A stretch of 21,702 nt of DNA from Candidatus Thorarchaeota archaeon SMTZ1-83 (GTDB taxonomy: Archaea; Asgardarchaeota; Thorarchaeia; Thorarchaeales; Thorarchaeaceae), in NCBI GenBank assembly GCA_001563325.1, contig LRSK01000009.1, forward strand, positions 1 to 21,702, given 5' to 3'. Position numbers and translations under genes: made by a program. Numbering within the stretch: position 1 is the stretch's first letter; each line of letters begins with the position of its first letter. Shown piece after piece: positions 14,593-21,702 of the stretch. The notes beneath the pieces were generated by a model. That model did no database searches. It had not been told where the DNA came from and saw only the letters and a program-made list of their open reading frames with translations.

Positions 14593-14727
14593 GGGGCGGT
14601 GGCCTAGTCCGGCATGGCGACGGGCTCCAGATCCAGGCTCGTTTCGAGCCAGAACAGCGGGGTCATGAATCTGACCGTCGCCGAAGACACTCGTCGATCG
14701 TGGGTTCAAATCCCACTCGCCCCACCA
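14593..14727 (+). tRNA. trnW: tRNA-Trp (CCA anticodon) with intron, CCA end encoded
   Basis: The acceptor stem GGGGCGG (14593-14599) pairs with TCGCCCC (14717-14723), with discriminator A and an encoded CCA (14725-14727). The T arm is GTGGG-TTCAAAT-CCCAC (14700-14716). The anticodon stem ACGGG (14620-14624) pairs with CTCGT (14690-14694), one G-U pair included, around the loop CTCCAGA, giving anticodon CCA for tryptophan. The loop is split after position 37 by a 58-nt intron (14631-14688), the canonical archaeal site. A T-rich box TTCTTAA about 30 bases upstream can serve as promoter, and TTTT follows the CCA. Euryarchaeal tRNA-Trp genes are well known to carry introns at this place. Confidence 0.92.
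14631..14688 (+). other. Intron of tRNA-Trp
   Basis: The intron sits between tRNA positions 37 and 38. It contains a hairpin GGCTCG-TTT-CGAGCC (14636-14650), an ATGAA-T-CTGA stretch (14665-14674), and CCGTCGCC (14675-14682), which is fully complementary to the exon bases GGCGACGG (14616-14623). Around the splice sites I can pair loop bases CTCC with GAAG with one mismatch, so the bulge-helix-bulge is relaxed. In haloarchaea the tRNA-Trp intron is a box C/D guide RNA. Here I cannot find a full pair of C and D boxes. Confidence 0.75.
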
Positions 14728-14800
14728 TTTTCACCGCTACGCCCACACTTGTTTTGGCAACCATTAAGTAGGTCCAGCAGAATTCTGTTGCCCGATAGCC

Positions 14801-15502
14801 ATGAGCGAATCAAATCCCAGAAACAAGGGTCTTTGGGGCACTGCCGGAGTCGATGAGGCAGGACGAGGTCCAATGATTGGTCCACTGGTGGTCTGTGGTG
14901 TTCTGCTTGAAGATGATGCACTTCCAAGCCTAGCAAAACTCAAGGTCAGGGATTCTAAGGTTCTGACCCCAAGACGGCGAAGTCAGCTTGCGGCATCGGT
15001 TCGCAAGATTGCCAAGAAGGTGGAGATTAGCTCTGTTGCGGCCTCGGATATTGACAGACTCCGCAGAAGAGGTGTTTCACTCAACGAGATTGAGATTGGG
15101 CAGTTCGTTTCAGTGTTGAAGGAATTGCAGCCCAGAGTTGCGTATCTTGACGCAGCAGACGTGAAGGCTGACCGGTTCGGCGATGTAATCGGAGAAAGAA
15201 GTAGGCTGTTGGCAAAAGGGTGCACGATTATCTCTGAACACAAGGCTGACTCGAAGTATCCAATAGTTTCTGCAGCATCAATCATTGCAAAGGAAGAACG
15301 GGAGAGGGTCATTGCAGAGCTGCATCAGGTCTATGGCGACTTCGGATCGGGATATCCGAATGATCCCAAGTCAGTGAGATACGTACAAAATCTCGTAAAA
15401 CGGGGCGCTCGCCTGCCGCCTATAGTCCGGAAGAGCTGGGAGTCCGTGAAGCGAATCCTAGATGAAGCTGAGAGTATTCAATCCCGTCTTGATGGCGATT
15501 AG
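14801..15502 (+). CDS. rnhB: Ribonuclease HII
   Basis: RNase HII cleaves the RNA strand of RNA-DNA hybrids and single ribonucleotides in DNA, helping remove primers and misincorporated ribonucleotides. The 233-residue protein has the expected archaeal length. The active-site carboxylates are Asp18 and Glu19 in GVDEAGRGP, Asp117 in YLDAADV, and Asp150 in EHKADSKYPIVSAASIIAK, the last being the strongest family signature. FGSGYPNDP and PPIVRKSWE near the end also match. The ATG at 14801 fits the usual N-terminus. It stands 73 bases after tRNA-Trp and ends one base from the convergent COG1395 gene. Confidence 0.97.
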   Translation: MSESNPRNKGLWGTAGVDEAGRGPMIGPLVVCGVLLEDDALPSLAKLKVRDSKVLTPRRRSQLAASVRKIAKKVEISSVAASDIDRLRRRGVSLNEIEIGQFVSVLKELQPRVAYLDAADVKADRFGDVIGERSRLLAKGCTIISEHKADSKYPIVSAASIIAKEERERVIAELHQVYGDFGSGYPNDPKSVRYVQNLVKRGARLPPIVRKSWESVKRILDEAESIQSRLDGD

Positions 15503-15503
15503 A

Positions 15504-16466
15504 CTATCTCTCCGACCTTTCCTCGATGATCTTCTTAAGTTCACGGGGCTTGTCTATGTCATCCAGCTCAAGCTGCCTTATTACCGGCACGTCTGACACA
15601 CACTCATCTGTCTGCCCCTCTTCGACAATGACCACCGCGTCAGACTCTGTCACCTGCGAAACGCTCTTCATAATCTCCATACGCTTCTGAAGAGTCCAAC
15701 TCCTGAGTGAGCCAACTCCGGACATCAGAGGAGGGCCTTTCTCACTCGCAACAGCATGGAAGGGAGCCCTATCCGTCCACCACACAGTCATTCCCAGCTT
15801 CTCGAAGAAGTCGTTTACACGCTGAGTGAGGTATGGCATGTCAGGTGAGGTACTACTCTGGGGAATGTCCTTGCGAATGGATGTTTCAGTCAGGAGGTCG
15901 ATAGGAATCATCAGGTCGGTTTCTAGCTCCTTCTCCAGACGCTCCGCCACATCAGTACTGACATCCATCTCATCTTTCTCGTACGCAAGAATCGCTCGTG
16001 CAGAGACCTGGATGCATCCTGCTAGCTCCTCTTGTGTCATGCTACGTGAGATTCGAACCTCTTTCAACTTGGCACCATCAATCGTGACGAACCTTCCACC
16101 TCGTTGAATGAACTCTCTTGGCTTCTCCTCTTGGATTATCATGCTCTGGAAGCTGTGTGGAGCAACTGTGGAAACTCCGTGCCTTCTGTAGACGACTCCG
16201 TTATCCAGGATTCCCCTCCTAGTCTTCTTCCCCACAATCAAGGGTACTGCATCAAAGAACTGTGCCACGAGCTGTAACGCCATTGCATCCTCTTGGGTGA
16301 ATGCATCTATGTTGCCAAGCATCTTGATCAGAATCAGTTGGTCCCCTCTTCGTGCTGCCATGTCAAAGCAGCTAGGTCTCAAGTCGCATTGTGTTGAGAT
16401 GTCGAACCCAGCCTCCTCTAGGTTTGCAGTTACCTCCTTGATTAGCTGTGTTCGTGCTCTTGTCAT
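15504..16466 (-). CDS. Archaeal HTH-type transcriptional regulator (COG1395 family)
   Basis: A 320-residue protein conserved across archaea and annotated as a putative HTH regulator (MJ1545-like). Residues 1-115 form an N-terminal domain with a nuclease-like look (FDMAARRGDQLILIKML) and IVGKKTRRGILDNGVVYRRHGV. Residues about 133-187 are a Cro/C1-type HTH (LKEVRISRSMTQEELAGCIQVSARAILAYEK), followed by a C-terminal domain. The biological target is not known to me. The start at 16466 is ATG. It lies downstream of the nop5-flpA-UPF0216 run after a 93-base gap, so it may be co-transcribed or have its own promoter (TCTAAAAAAC on the minus strand near 16500). Confidence 0.9.
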   Translation of the reverse strand: MTRARTQLIKEVTANLEEAGFDISTQCDLRPSCFDMAARRGDQLILIKMLGNIDAFTQEDAMALQLVAQFFDAVPLIVGKKTRRGILDNGVVYRRHGVSTVAPHSFQSMIIQEEKPREFIQRGGRFVTIDGAKLKEVRISRSMTQEELAGCIQVSARAILAYEKDEMDVSTDVAERLEKELETDLMIPIDLLTETSIRKDIPQSSTSPDMPYLTQRVNDFFEKLGMTVWWTDRAPFHAVASEKGPPLMSGVGSLRSWTLQKRMEIMKSVSQVTESDAVVIVEEGQTDECVSDVPVIRQLELDDIDKPRELKKIIEERSER

Positions 16467-16559
16467 CCTAGAAGCCTTTCTCGTGTTCCCTCTTGAAGTT
16501 TTTTAGACATTTCTGAATGTAAGCTGCTGCATCTATGCATAGAGTCGGTCAACCCGATT

Positions 16560-17003
16560 TCATTCGTCGTCTACTGTTGTGACGAAACCTATGCAGGTGG
16601 TAGAAGGAAACCTCCGTCTTACGGCCTGTACTTGTGGGCGCATCAGCTTCTCCACCGGCTTCCAAGTCTGGAAATCTCCCCATTGTAGGTCAACATGTCC
16701 TAGGACACGATGAACAAGAAATAGCTCGGCCTTCTCCCCTGAAATCGAATAGATCCCAGGTCCGTAGTCCATCCGGCGTAGAATCACAATGGGAAGCCTG
16801 ATATCCTTGTGAAATCGAGATGGAACCTCCCCTGCAATCTTCGCAATCTCATCTTTCTTGAGAATCGAAACTTCACCCCCCCTCGTTATGTAGTGAGGTG
16901 AATCAGACTGCAACAGTTCATCTACTGTGTGTCTGGTGACCGGCATATGGTCGTTAATCGAATCAATCTCGTGTTCGATTATTCTATCAATGGGCGGATT
17001 CAA
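16560..17003 (-). CDS. UPF0216 (DUF61) family protein
   Basis: A 147-residue protein of an archaea-specific family with no assigned function. Recognisable features are the segment HMPVTRHTVDELLQSDSPHY near residue 20, KDEIAKIAGEVPSRFHKDIRLPIVILR in the middle, and YSISGEKAELFLVHRVLG. Length and order match the family. The start is TTG at 17003 inside the fibrillarin stop (TTGA overlap). Starting at the later ATG (residue 19) would delete the N-terminal helix the family normally has. Coupling to flpA suggests a link to RNA modification or ribosome assembly, an inference from position only. Confidence 0.88.
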   Translation of the reverse strand: MNPPIDRIIEHEIDSINDHMPVTRHTVDELLQSDSPHYITRGGEVSILKKDEIAKIAGEVPSRFHKDIRLPIVILRRMDYGPGIYSISGEKAELFLVHRVLGHVDLQWGDFQTWKPVEKLMRPQVQAVRRRFPSTTCIGFVTTVDDE

Positions 17004-17698
17004 CCTATTTCCTCCGTGACTCGACAGACCACAAAGCGATGGTCTCTTTCTAGTGGTTCAAGGTCGATGTTCTCAGTCACCTCAAGTCCCAATCTATCAA
17101 GAGTGGCGACCTCCTTGCTGTAAATTTTGTCAACAGGCGCTACTGAATCAATACTCCTAGCCTTGATTGCTATGAGTCCCCAAGCACCGAAGGAGCAGTA
17201 GGTCTTGACGTTGTCACGAAGAATACGGGATTGGTCCGGTTGTGCGATGTCTTGGTAGACTACATCTATGGGGCCAGATACGAGAGAGGAGTACCTCGCC
17301 GGATATCTTGCATCCTCAACAATAGGCACTATGTTGCTCCGTGACTGTGCCAATTCTAGAAGCCCTCGAGCGGCCCTCGGTGAGAACTCCACCGCATACA
17401 CAACTCCGTCAGGGCCGACAATGTCAGAACAGTGACTCACAGTAGTACCAGATGCAGCTCCTAGGTACAGCAATCTGGAACCCGGCTGAATTGGCATCTG
17501 TACCAGTCCTCTCCGAATGGCCGCTGCGAGTTTGGATCTTCTCGGTGTCCAATAGCGGTACTCGTGTTCGCCATCAGCTATTACCCTTTCCCCGTAGACA
17601 CTCTGTCTTGGAACAAGCGTGCGAGTTGCAAGAGAGGACTTTCCCTTGTCTTGCACTTCAAAAATGCCTGGAAACTTGTGGGGCACAACCTTGAGCAC
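17000..17698 (-). CDS. flpA: Fibrillarin-like rRNA/tRNA 2'-O-methyltransferase
   Basis: Fibrillarin is the catalytic subunit of the archaeal box C/D ribonucleoprotein and transfers a methyl group from S-adenosylmethionine to ribose 2'-OH at sites chosen by guide RNAs. The 232-residue protein has the N-terminal beta domain (residues 1-50), then the Rossmann fold: motif I LLYLGAASGTTVSH (77-89), acidic VEFSPR (Glu104), EDAR (Asp129), QDIAQPDQ (Asp150) and AIKARSID (Lys179). These are the SAM-binding and catalytic positions of the family. The GTG start at 17698 overlaps the Nop5 stop by one base (TAGTG), so Nop5 and fibrillarin are made together, as in most archaea. Confidence 0.97.
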   Translation of the reverse strand: MLKVVPHKFPGIFEVQDKGKSSLATRTLVPRQSVYGERVIADGEHEYRYWTPRRSKLAAAIRRGLVQMPIQPGSRLLYLGAASGTTVSHCSDIVGPDGVVYAVEFSPRAARGLLELAQSRSNIVPIVEDARYPARYSSLVSGPIDVVYQDIAQPDQSRILRDNVKTYCSFGAWGLIAIKARSIDSVAPVDKIYSKEVATLDRLGLEVTENIDLEPLERDHRFVVCRVTEEIG

Positions 17699-18936
17699 TA
17701 GCTGCCTCCTCCTCTCAACCCCCTCTTCTTTCCTTGAGTCTTTCGAGTGCGGCGGGGGTGTTTCTTAGGAGGTTTGGGTGGTGGAGCCTCGGGATTCTGT
17801 CTTTTGATCTCTTCTGTTCTCTTCAAGAACTTCTGCCTCAGGCTCTCTCCAACATCTCGGTCGGAGTATGCATCGATACGGGCTGCTATGGATATCTTTC
17901 CGGCTAGTGCTCTTGCAATCTTTCCTCTCTGCCAGTACGGTGCCGAATGAACATCAGGTACTTGATAGATTATGCCGTGCTTTGGAGGATCTGCGCCGGT
18001 CTTGAGGCTTCTGAAAAGAGCCTTCTCAGCACCAAATACCTGGACTGTACTGGACGGTTTCCTGGCCAAGTCCTTCAAAGATCCTGCGAGGCTTATCAAA
18101 CGGGCTCCGACCAATGGGCCCACAAGGGCAGTAATATTGGGTGCGACTGAAGTCATCATCTCAGTGACATAGCCTTCAAGATCTACTCTCCTCTTGTACA
18201 AGTTCTGAACACCTTCTGCAAGACTTCGAACTACGGCAAGGTCTGCTGGCTGAAATGGGGCACCGATGTCCTTCTTCAAGTTCTCTACTATTGAACGGGC
18301 CAATGATGTGGGCACACCAATCTCAATCAAACGGTCTTCATTGACATCGGTACGTCCGGCAAAACTGACAACTATTCGGGAGTATAGATCTTGATCCTCC
18401 ACTAGTCTGTTCAGTGACGGGTGGTGAAGCGAGTACCACTCCCTGAGCCGCATCACTAACACATTCATTGACTTGTCTATCTCCCCAATCGCATCTATAG
18501 CATGTTTGACAAGGAGGTCTCTCTCCTCACTAGCCGCTGTTATTGCCGCCCTGGCCAGTTGGATTGAAACCTCACGTCTAAACGAGTCTACGTCACTCTT
18601 GGATTCAAGGATACCGTTGTCTATCAGATGCGAGTCTTGGTTCTCACGAAACCATTTGGTGACTGAAGAGTCCTCCTCAGTAGAGACTGGTATCGAAACC
18701 AGTTGCGACAGAAGTTGTCCCAGAGCGCTGTTCTCCACAACTAGTCCATCAGTTCCTAGTTTGCTCAGTTCTTCTGCCACACTTCTGAGATTCTCAGTCA
18801 CTTCGCCATTGTCAACGGCAGCAATCTCTGAAGCAGCAAGTCCAGAATCCGGGTATGTAAGATGCTTTGATACTACTTCTCCATCTTTGTCAAGCAGAAA
18901 GAACCCAAAGCTTGTGAGGACTAGGAAGGTCTTCAA
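17698..18936 (-). CDS. nop5: Nop5 (NOP56/58-like) C/D RNP scaffold protein
   Basis: Nop5 bridges fibrillarin and the L7Ae-bound guide RNA in box C/D ribonucleoproteins. The 412-residue form has the N-terminal fibrillarin-binding domain (FLVLTSFGFFLLDKDGEVV), a coiled-coil middle, and the NOP domain with VAPNITALVGPLVGARLI, GAEKALFRSLKTG and PKHGIIYQVPDV. A lysine/arginine-rich tail typical of the family (KPPKKHPRRTRK, ending RGGGS) follows. The frame is open back to 19056, but family members begin just before the first strand. I therefore choose TTG at 18936 (MKTFLVL), preceded by GGGGT. It heads a minus-strand operon with flpA and UPF0216 and is divergent from pyrD. CTTATC at about 18972-18980 may be its TATA box. 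Confidence 0.94.
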   Translation of the reverse strand: MKTFLVLTSFGFFLLDKDGEVVSKHLTYPDSGLAASEIAAVDNGEVTENLRSVAEELSKLGTDGLVVENSALGQLLSQLVSIPVSTEEDSSVTKWFRENQDSHLIDNGILESKSDVDSFRREVSIQLARAAITAASEERDLLVKHAIDAIGEIDKSMNVLVMRLREWYSLHHPSLNRLVEDQDLYSRIVVSFAGRTDVNEDRLIEIGVPTSLARSIVENLKKDIGAPFQPADLAVVRSLAEGVQNLYKRRVDLEGYVTEMMTSVAPNITALVGPLVGARLISLAGSLKDLARKPSSTVQVFGAEKALFRSLKTGADPPKHGIIYQVPDVHSAPYWQRGKIARALAGKISIAARIDAYSDRDVGESLRQKFLKRTEEIKRQNPEAPPPKPPKKHPRRTRKTQGKKRGLRGGGS

Positions 18937-19041
18937 TATGTGTACCCCGAGAATGAGTGACTGGCCGAGCAGCGGATAAGTTTGACTATTCAGCGAACTT
19001 GGGTTCTCACGCGAATAGCCACTTTCCTTATTACCGCTTGC

Positions 19042-19938
19042 ATGTTCCTGACTCACCCAGGTGTCTTGTTGAAGATAGAAGGATACTGGCTTGCATCAGG
19101 GATCTTGGGAGTGACTGGTTCAATACTCCGTCGAGTGGCGGATTCTGGCGCTGATGCCGTTGTCACCAAGTCAATCGGTCCTGAGCCTAGGAAAGGGCAT
19201 TCAGGACCGATTCTCTCAGTCTCCCACGGAGGATTGCTCAATGCCGTTGGCCTGACAAACCCGGGAATTGATGCTTTTCATGACGAGATGGCGAATCTCA
19301 AAGATGCTGGCGTGCCAGTCGTCCTGAGTGTATTTGGCAATACGGTGGAAGAGGTCACGGAAGTTGCGGTTAAGGGAGAGAAGATGGGCCCAGCAGCTAT
19401 CGAGCTGAATCTCTCCTGTCCACATGCAGAGATTAGTCAAATCTCCCATGACCCGGAACTCACCTTCGACTATGTCAAGGCGGTGAAGGATGCAGTTCAT
19501 TGCCCTGTCTTTGCAAAGATTACTCCCAACGCTTCCGACGTGCTCTCCATAGGTGTTGCCGCGGAACGTGCTGGGGCTGATGCGGTGGTGGCCATAAACA
19601 CAGTTCGTGGAATGAAGATTGACATCTTCCAGCGTCGACCCGTGCTAGGAAACCGCGTGGGAGGTCTCTCAGGTCCTCCAATCTTTCCAATTGCTGTTAG
19701 ATGCGTATATGACCTGTACGGGAAGCTGTCAATCCCCATCATCGGCGTGGGTGGAGTTTCAACTTGGGAGGATGCTATTGAGATGCATCTTGCTGGAGCG
19801 AGCGCCATTCAGATTGGTACTGCACTCATCTCCGGGATTGATGTCTTTCAGAGAATCAAAGAAGGTGTTCAGAAGTACCTTCGAGAAGAGGGCTTTGTAA
19901 GCACCTCTGAGATTGTGGGTGCAGCCGGGAGGGACTGA
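19042..19938 (+). CDS. pyrD: Dihydroorotate dehydrogenase, class 1B catalytic subunit
   Basis: PyrD oxidises dihydroorotate to orotate with bound FMN, the fourth step of pyrimidine synthesis; in class 1B electrons pass to NAD+ through PyrK. The 298-residue TIM barrel shows LASGILGVTGS, AVVTKSIGPEPR, NLSCPHAE with the catalytic Cys at residue 126, FAKITPN, GGLSGPPI and IIGVGGVSTWEDA followed by GASAIQIGTAL for phosphate binding. The open frame begins at 18982, but ATG 19042 matches the usual distance from the start to LASG; the first 15 residues are poorly conserved. pyrK follows three bases later, which confirms class 1B. Confidence 0.95.
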   Translation: MFLTHPGVLLKIEGYWLASGILGVTGSILRRVADSGADAVVTKSIGPEPRKGHSGPILSVSHGGLLNAVGLTNPGIDAFHDEMANLKDAGVPVVLSVFGNTVEEVTEVAVKGEKMGPAAIELNLSCPHAEISQISHDPELTFDYVKAVKDAVHCPVFAKITPNASDVLSIGVAAERAGADAVVAINTVRGMKIDIFQRRPVLGNRVGGLSGPPIFPIAVRCVYDLYGKLSIPIIGVGGVSTWEDAIEMHLAGASAIQIGTALISGIDVFQRIKEGVQKYLREEGFVSTSEIVGAAGRD

Positions 19939-19941
19939 ACA

Positions 19942-20763
19942 TTGGACATGGAACAACTAATGGGTAATCCGACAGCGGTGTCTGTTACCGATGTCGTGAA
20001 AGAGAACAAGTATGCACGTACGCTAGTCTTCGAGCACCCCGCGGTTGAGAACATCCATCCAGGGCAGTTCCTGATGGTATGGATACCAGGAGTAGACGAG
20101 ATTCCGATGAGCGTGTCGCTTCTGAGACCCCCTCTGATTGGGATCACCGTGCTTCCCATCGGAGAGGCCACGAATGCCTTAGCCTCCATGCAAAAAGGAC
20201 AGAGAATCGGAATACGAGGGCCGTTTGGTACGTACTTCGACTCAGACTGCAAGAGCGCCCTTGTAGTGGGCGGCGGGATAGGAATGGCTCCACTCAGACC
20301 CCTGACCTATGAACTGCTCGACCGAGGCGTAGATGTAGTCCTTCTAAATGGTGCGAAGACAAAGGACGAACTTGTGTATACACAGGAGTTCGAAGCATTG
20401 ACCATAAACGGGTTCAATTTGGAACTGTCCACAGATGACGGTTCGGCGGGGTTCGAGGGACTAGCTACAGATGCCGCAAAACACATCTTGTCATCCAAGA
20501 CCGCTGAGGTCCTCTACACTTGTGGTCCGGAGCTGATGCTATCTGGGCTGCACAAGTTGGCCACTGAGAAGAAGATGGGTTTTCAAGCATCATTGGAGCG
20601 TTTCATGAAGTGCGGGTGTGGTCTCTGTGGAACATGCGCAATGGATCCCACTGGTGACCTTGTCTGCATCGATGGTCCAGTGTTCAATAGAAGTCAGCTT
20701 GAACGCATAACTGAGTTTGGGGAATACCATCGGGATTCGATGGGTCTGAAGAAAGAGTGCTGA
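19942..20763 (+). CDS. pyrK: Dihydroorotate dehydrogenase electron transfer subunit
   Basis: PyrK carries FAD and a [2Fe-2S] cluster and links the FMN of PyrD to NAD+. The 273-residue protein has a ferredoxin-reductase-type FAD domain (HPGQFLMVW; PMSVS; GIRGPFG), an NAD-binding domain (ALVVGGGIGMAPL; YTCGPELML) and the C-terminal cluster motif KCGCGLCGTC followed by VCIDGPVF. Cys224, Cys229, Cys232 and Cys242 fit the family spacing, while Cys226 is additional. The start is uncertain: TTG at 19942 is nine bases after GGGAGG, and ATG 19948 is the alternative. It is translated right behind pyrD and ends three bases from convergent S30e. Confidence 0.95.
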   Translation: MDMEQLMGNPTAVSVTDVVKENKYARTLVFEHPAVENIHPGQFLMVWIPGVDEIPMSVSLLRPPLIGITVLPIGEATNALASMQKGQRIGIRGPFGTYFDSDCKSALVVGGGIGMAPLRPLTYELLDRGVDVVLLNGAKTKDELVYTQEFEALTINGFNLELSTDDGSAGFEGLATDAAKHILSSKTAEVLYTCGPELMLSGLHKLATEKKMGFQASLERFMKCGCGLCGTCAMDPTGDLVCIDGPVFNRSQLERITEFGEYHRDSMGLKKEC

Positions 20764-20766
20764 AGA

Positions 20767-20934
20767 TTACCTAGTCTTAGCCTGCCCAACTAGCCTTCCT
20801 TTCACGAAGCGCTTCGTGTAGTTGTTCTTGTTGCGTACTCTAGGGATCGGAGTGTGCCTTTCACGACTTCGAACCTTTGGGGTCGACTCACGCACCTTTC
20901 CAGCCTTTGTCAAAGAACCGTGTGAACCAGGCAT
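20767..20934 (-). CDS. rps30e: Ribosomal protein S30e
   Basis: A 55-residue, strongly basic protein beginning [15 protein letters not shown], the conserved N-terminus of archaeal and eukaryotic S30e, then [14 protein letters not shown] and a short basic tail. It is a small-subunit protein near the decoding region. The ATG at 20934 has GAGGT eight bases upstream, and GCTTAAAAC on the minus strand (about 20976-20984) is a fitting TATA box. It is too short for most ORF filters. S30e occurs in TACK and Asgard archaea and eukaryotes and is missing from most Euryarchaeota, so it helps place the organism. Confidence 0.95.
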   Translation of the reverse strand: MPGSHGSLTKAGKVRESTPKVRSRERHTPIPRVRNKNNYTKRFVKGRLVGQAKTR

Positions 20935-21052
20935 TCTATTCTACCTCTTCGCTACACCCGTCATCGCAGGTTCATGTTTTAAGCCTTACCTTGTGTAGTG
21001 ACATCTGTCAGACCGATTTCTTTAATCGCACATCGCAGATCACTGAATCAGA

Positions 21053-21702
21053 ATGTCTGTGTTGAATGACTATAGCCTTCACAGGGAGATAATAGACGCC
21101 CTACTCACTTCAGAGAAGTCTCTCACAAGGCAGGAGATAAACCGAATCAAGACCAGAGTATGTGCAGGGAAGAAGGCTTCCCGAGTGCCGTCAAATGCTG
21201 ATGTGCTTCAGGCTGCTATTCCCGAAGAACTTGAGATACTCCAGCCTCTTATGCAGAAACGACCAGTTCGAACAGTTTCTGGCGTGGCAGTTGTAGCTGT
21301 TATGACAGAGCCGCACAAGTGCCCTCACGGAAAGTGCGCTTATTGCCCAGGAGGGCCTGATCTGGGGGTTCCCCAGAGCTATACTGGCCACGAACCAGCC
21401 ACCATGAGGGGCCTACAGCATGACTTCGATTCGTATCGACAGACGACCAACAGACTCAATCAACTCCGCACGATTGGGCACTCAATTCAGAAGGTCGAAC
21501 TGATTGTGATGGGTGGTGACTGGTGTTCCAAGGAGTCAGAATATCGAGAGCGCTTCGTCAAGGGCAGTCTTGATGCAATGAATGGCTCAGTGAGCAGCTC
21601 TCTTGACGCCTCAAAGAAGCTAAACGAAACTGCTGATGTCAGAAACGTCGGTCTAACCTTCGAAACGCGGCCCGATCAGGTTACTCCTGAGAACATAGAC
21701 GA
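21053..21702 (+). CDS. elp3: Elp3-family tRNA wobble-uridine modifying enzyme, N-terminal part
   Basis: The gene runs off the right edge after 216 codons. Elp3 is a radical-SAM/acetyltransferase that adds a carboxymethyl-type group to U34 of tRNAs. The visible part contains the N-terminal tRNA-binding region (EIIDALLTSEKSLTRQEI; KTRVCAGKKASRVPSNADVL), VRTVSGVAVVAVMTEP, and the cluster motif C-x4-C-x2-C (Cys90, Cys95, Cys98: CPHGKCAYC) followed by PGGP. GHEPATMRG and GLTFETRPDQ are also typical. Family members usually read MGGTF after the ELIVMGG strand; here it is MGGDW (Asp156, Trp157). TTTCTTTAATCG, about 30 bases before the ATG, may be the TATA box, which would give a nearly leaderless transcript. 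It is divergent from S30e. Confidence 0.96.
   Translation, partial: MSVLNDYSLHREIIDALLTSEKSLTRQEINRIKTRVCAGKKASRVPSNADVLQAAIPEELEILQPLMQKRPVRTVSGVAVVAVMTEPHKCPHGKCAYCPGGPDLGVPQSYTGHEPATMRGLQHDFDSYRQTTNRLNQLRTIGHSIQKVELIVMGGDWCSKESEYRERFVKGSLDAMNGSVSSSLDASKKLNETADVRNVGLTFETRPDQVTPENID

Noticed and set aside
14631..14688. Complete box C/D guide RNA in the tRNA-Trp intron
   Set aside because: ATGAA and CTGA are present, but I could not find both C and D boxes in the right order with a guide upstream of D, so I do not annotate it as one.
18937..19056. 40-residue extension of Nop5
   Set aside because: Family members begin at the first beta strand. The extension has no conservation pattern and covers the divergent promoter region shared with pyrD.
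1..21702. CRISPR arrays, insertion sequences, rRNA, prophage
   Set aside because: No regularly spaced repeats, transposase or integrase motifs, rRNA signatures or phage structural genes were seen.

Overview
The window is archaeal chromosome, with roughly balanced base composition. Archaeal hallmarks are the TATA-binding protein at the left edge, the Nop5-fibrillarin pair, an intron-containing tRNA-Trp with encoded CCA, archaeal RNase HII, UPF0216 and COG1395 proteins, and Elp3. Ribosomal protein S30e points away from most Euryarchaeota and towards TACK or Asgard archaea. Two proteins with a longin-like N-terminus, plus histidine kinases with an H-box of the 'HDL.NINQ' type, suggest an Asgard lineage (Thorarchaeia-like is my guess). 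That placement is an inference from gene content.

Layout. 1-1.25 kb: the 3' end of tbp, a small two-helix membrane protein interrupted by TAG, then a minus-strand zinc-ribbon microprotein and a damaged hypothetical gene ending at a hairpin/T-run terminator. 1.5-14.1 kb: a signal-transduction island. It holds a PAS histidine kinase, a convergent pair (longin/winged-helix protein plus multi-TM protein), a winged-helix/PAS regulator, a membrane-bound degenerate histidine kinase, a broken GH3-family gene, another histidine kinase, and an operon of PAS kinase, receiver protein and a second longin/winged-helix protein. The two PAS kinases are paralogues, the two longin proteins are paralogues, and both kinases are preceded by the same 17-nt sequence. 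14.1-21.7 kb: a housekeeping block. It has a frameshifted zinc-ribbon gene, tRNA-Trp, rnhB, the minus-strand run nop5-flpA-UPF0216-COG1395, pyrD-pyrK, S30e, and the 5' part of elp3.

How the genes fit together. The island looks like a duplicated sensory module in which a soluble PAS kinase is partnered with a longin-like protein. In copy B the kinase, receiver and longin gene form one operon. In copy A the longin gene lies opposite the kinase, is coupled to a membrane protein, and has no receiver. The housekeeping block covers rRNA 2'-O-methylation (Nop5/fibrillarin), RNA removal from DNA (RNase HII), pyrimidine synthesis (PyrD/PyrK) and tRNA wobble-uridine modification (Elp3).

Several small or accessory genes carry frameshifts or stops (182-379, 652-1142, 8244-9715, 14350-14537). 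These may be real decay or assembly errors; the sequence alone cannot tell. I saw no CRISPR array, insertion sequence or rRNA.
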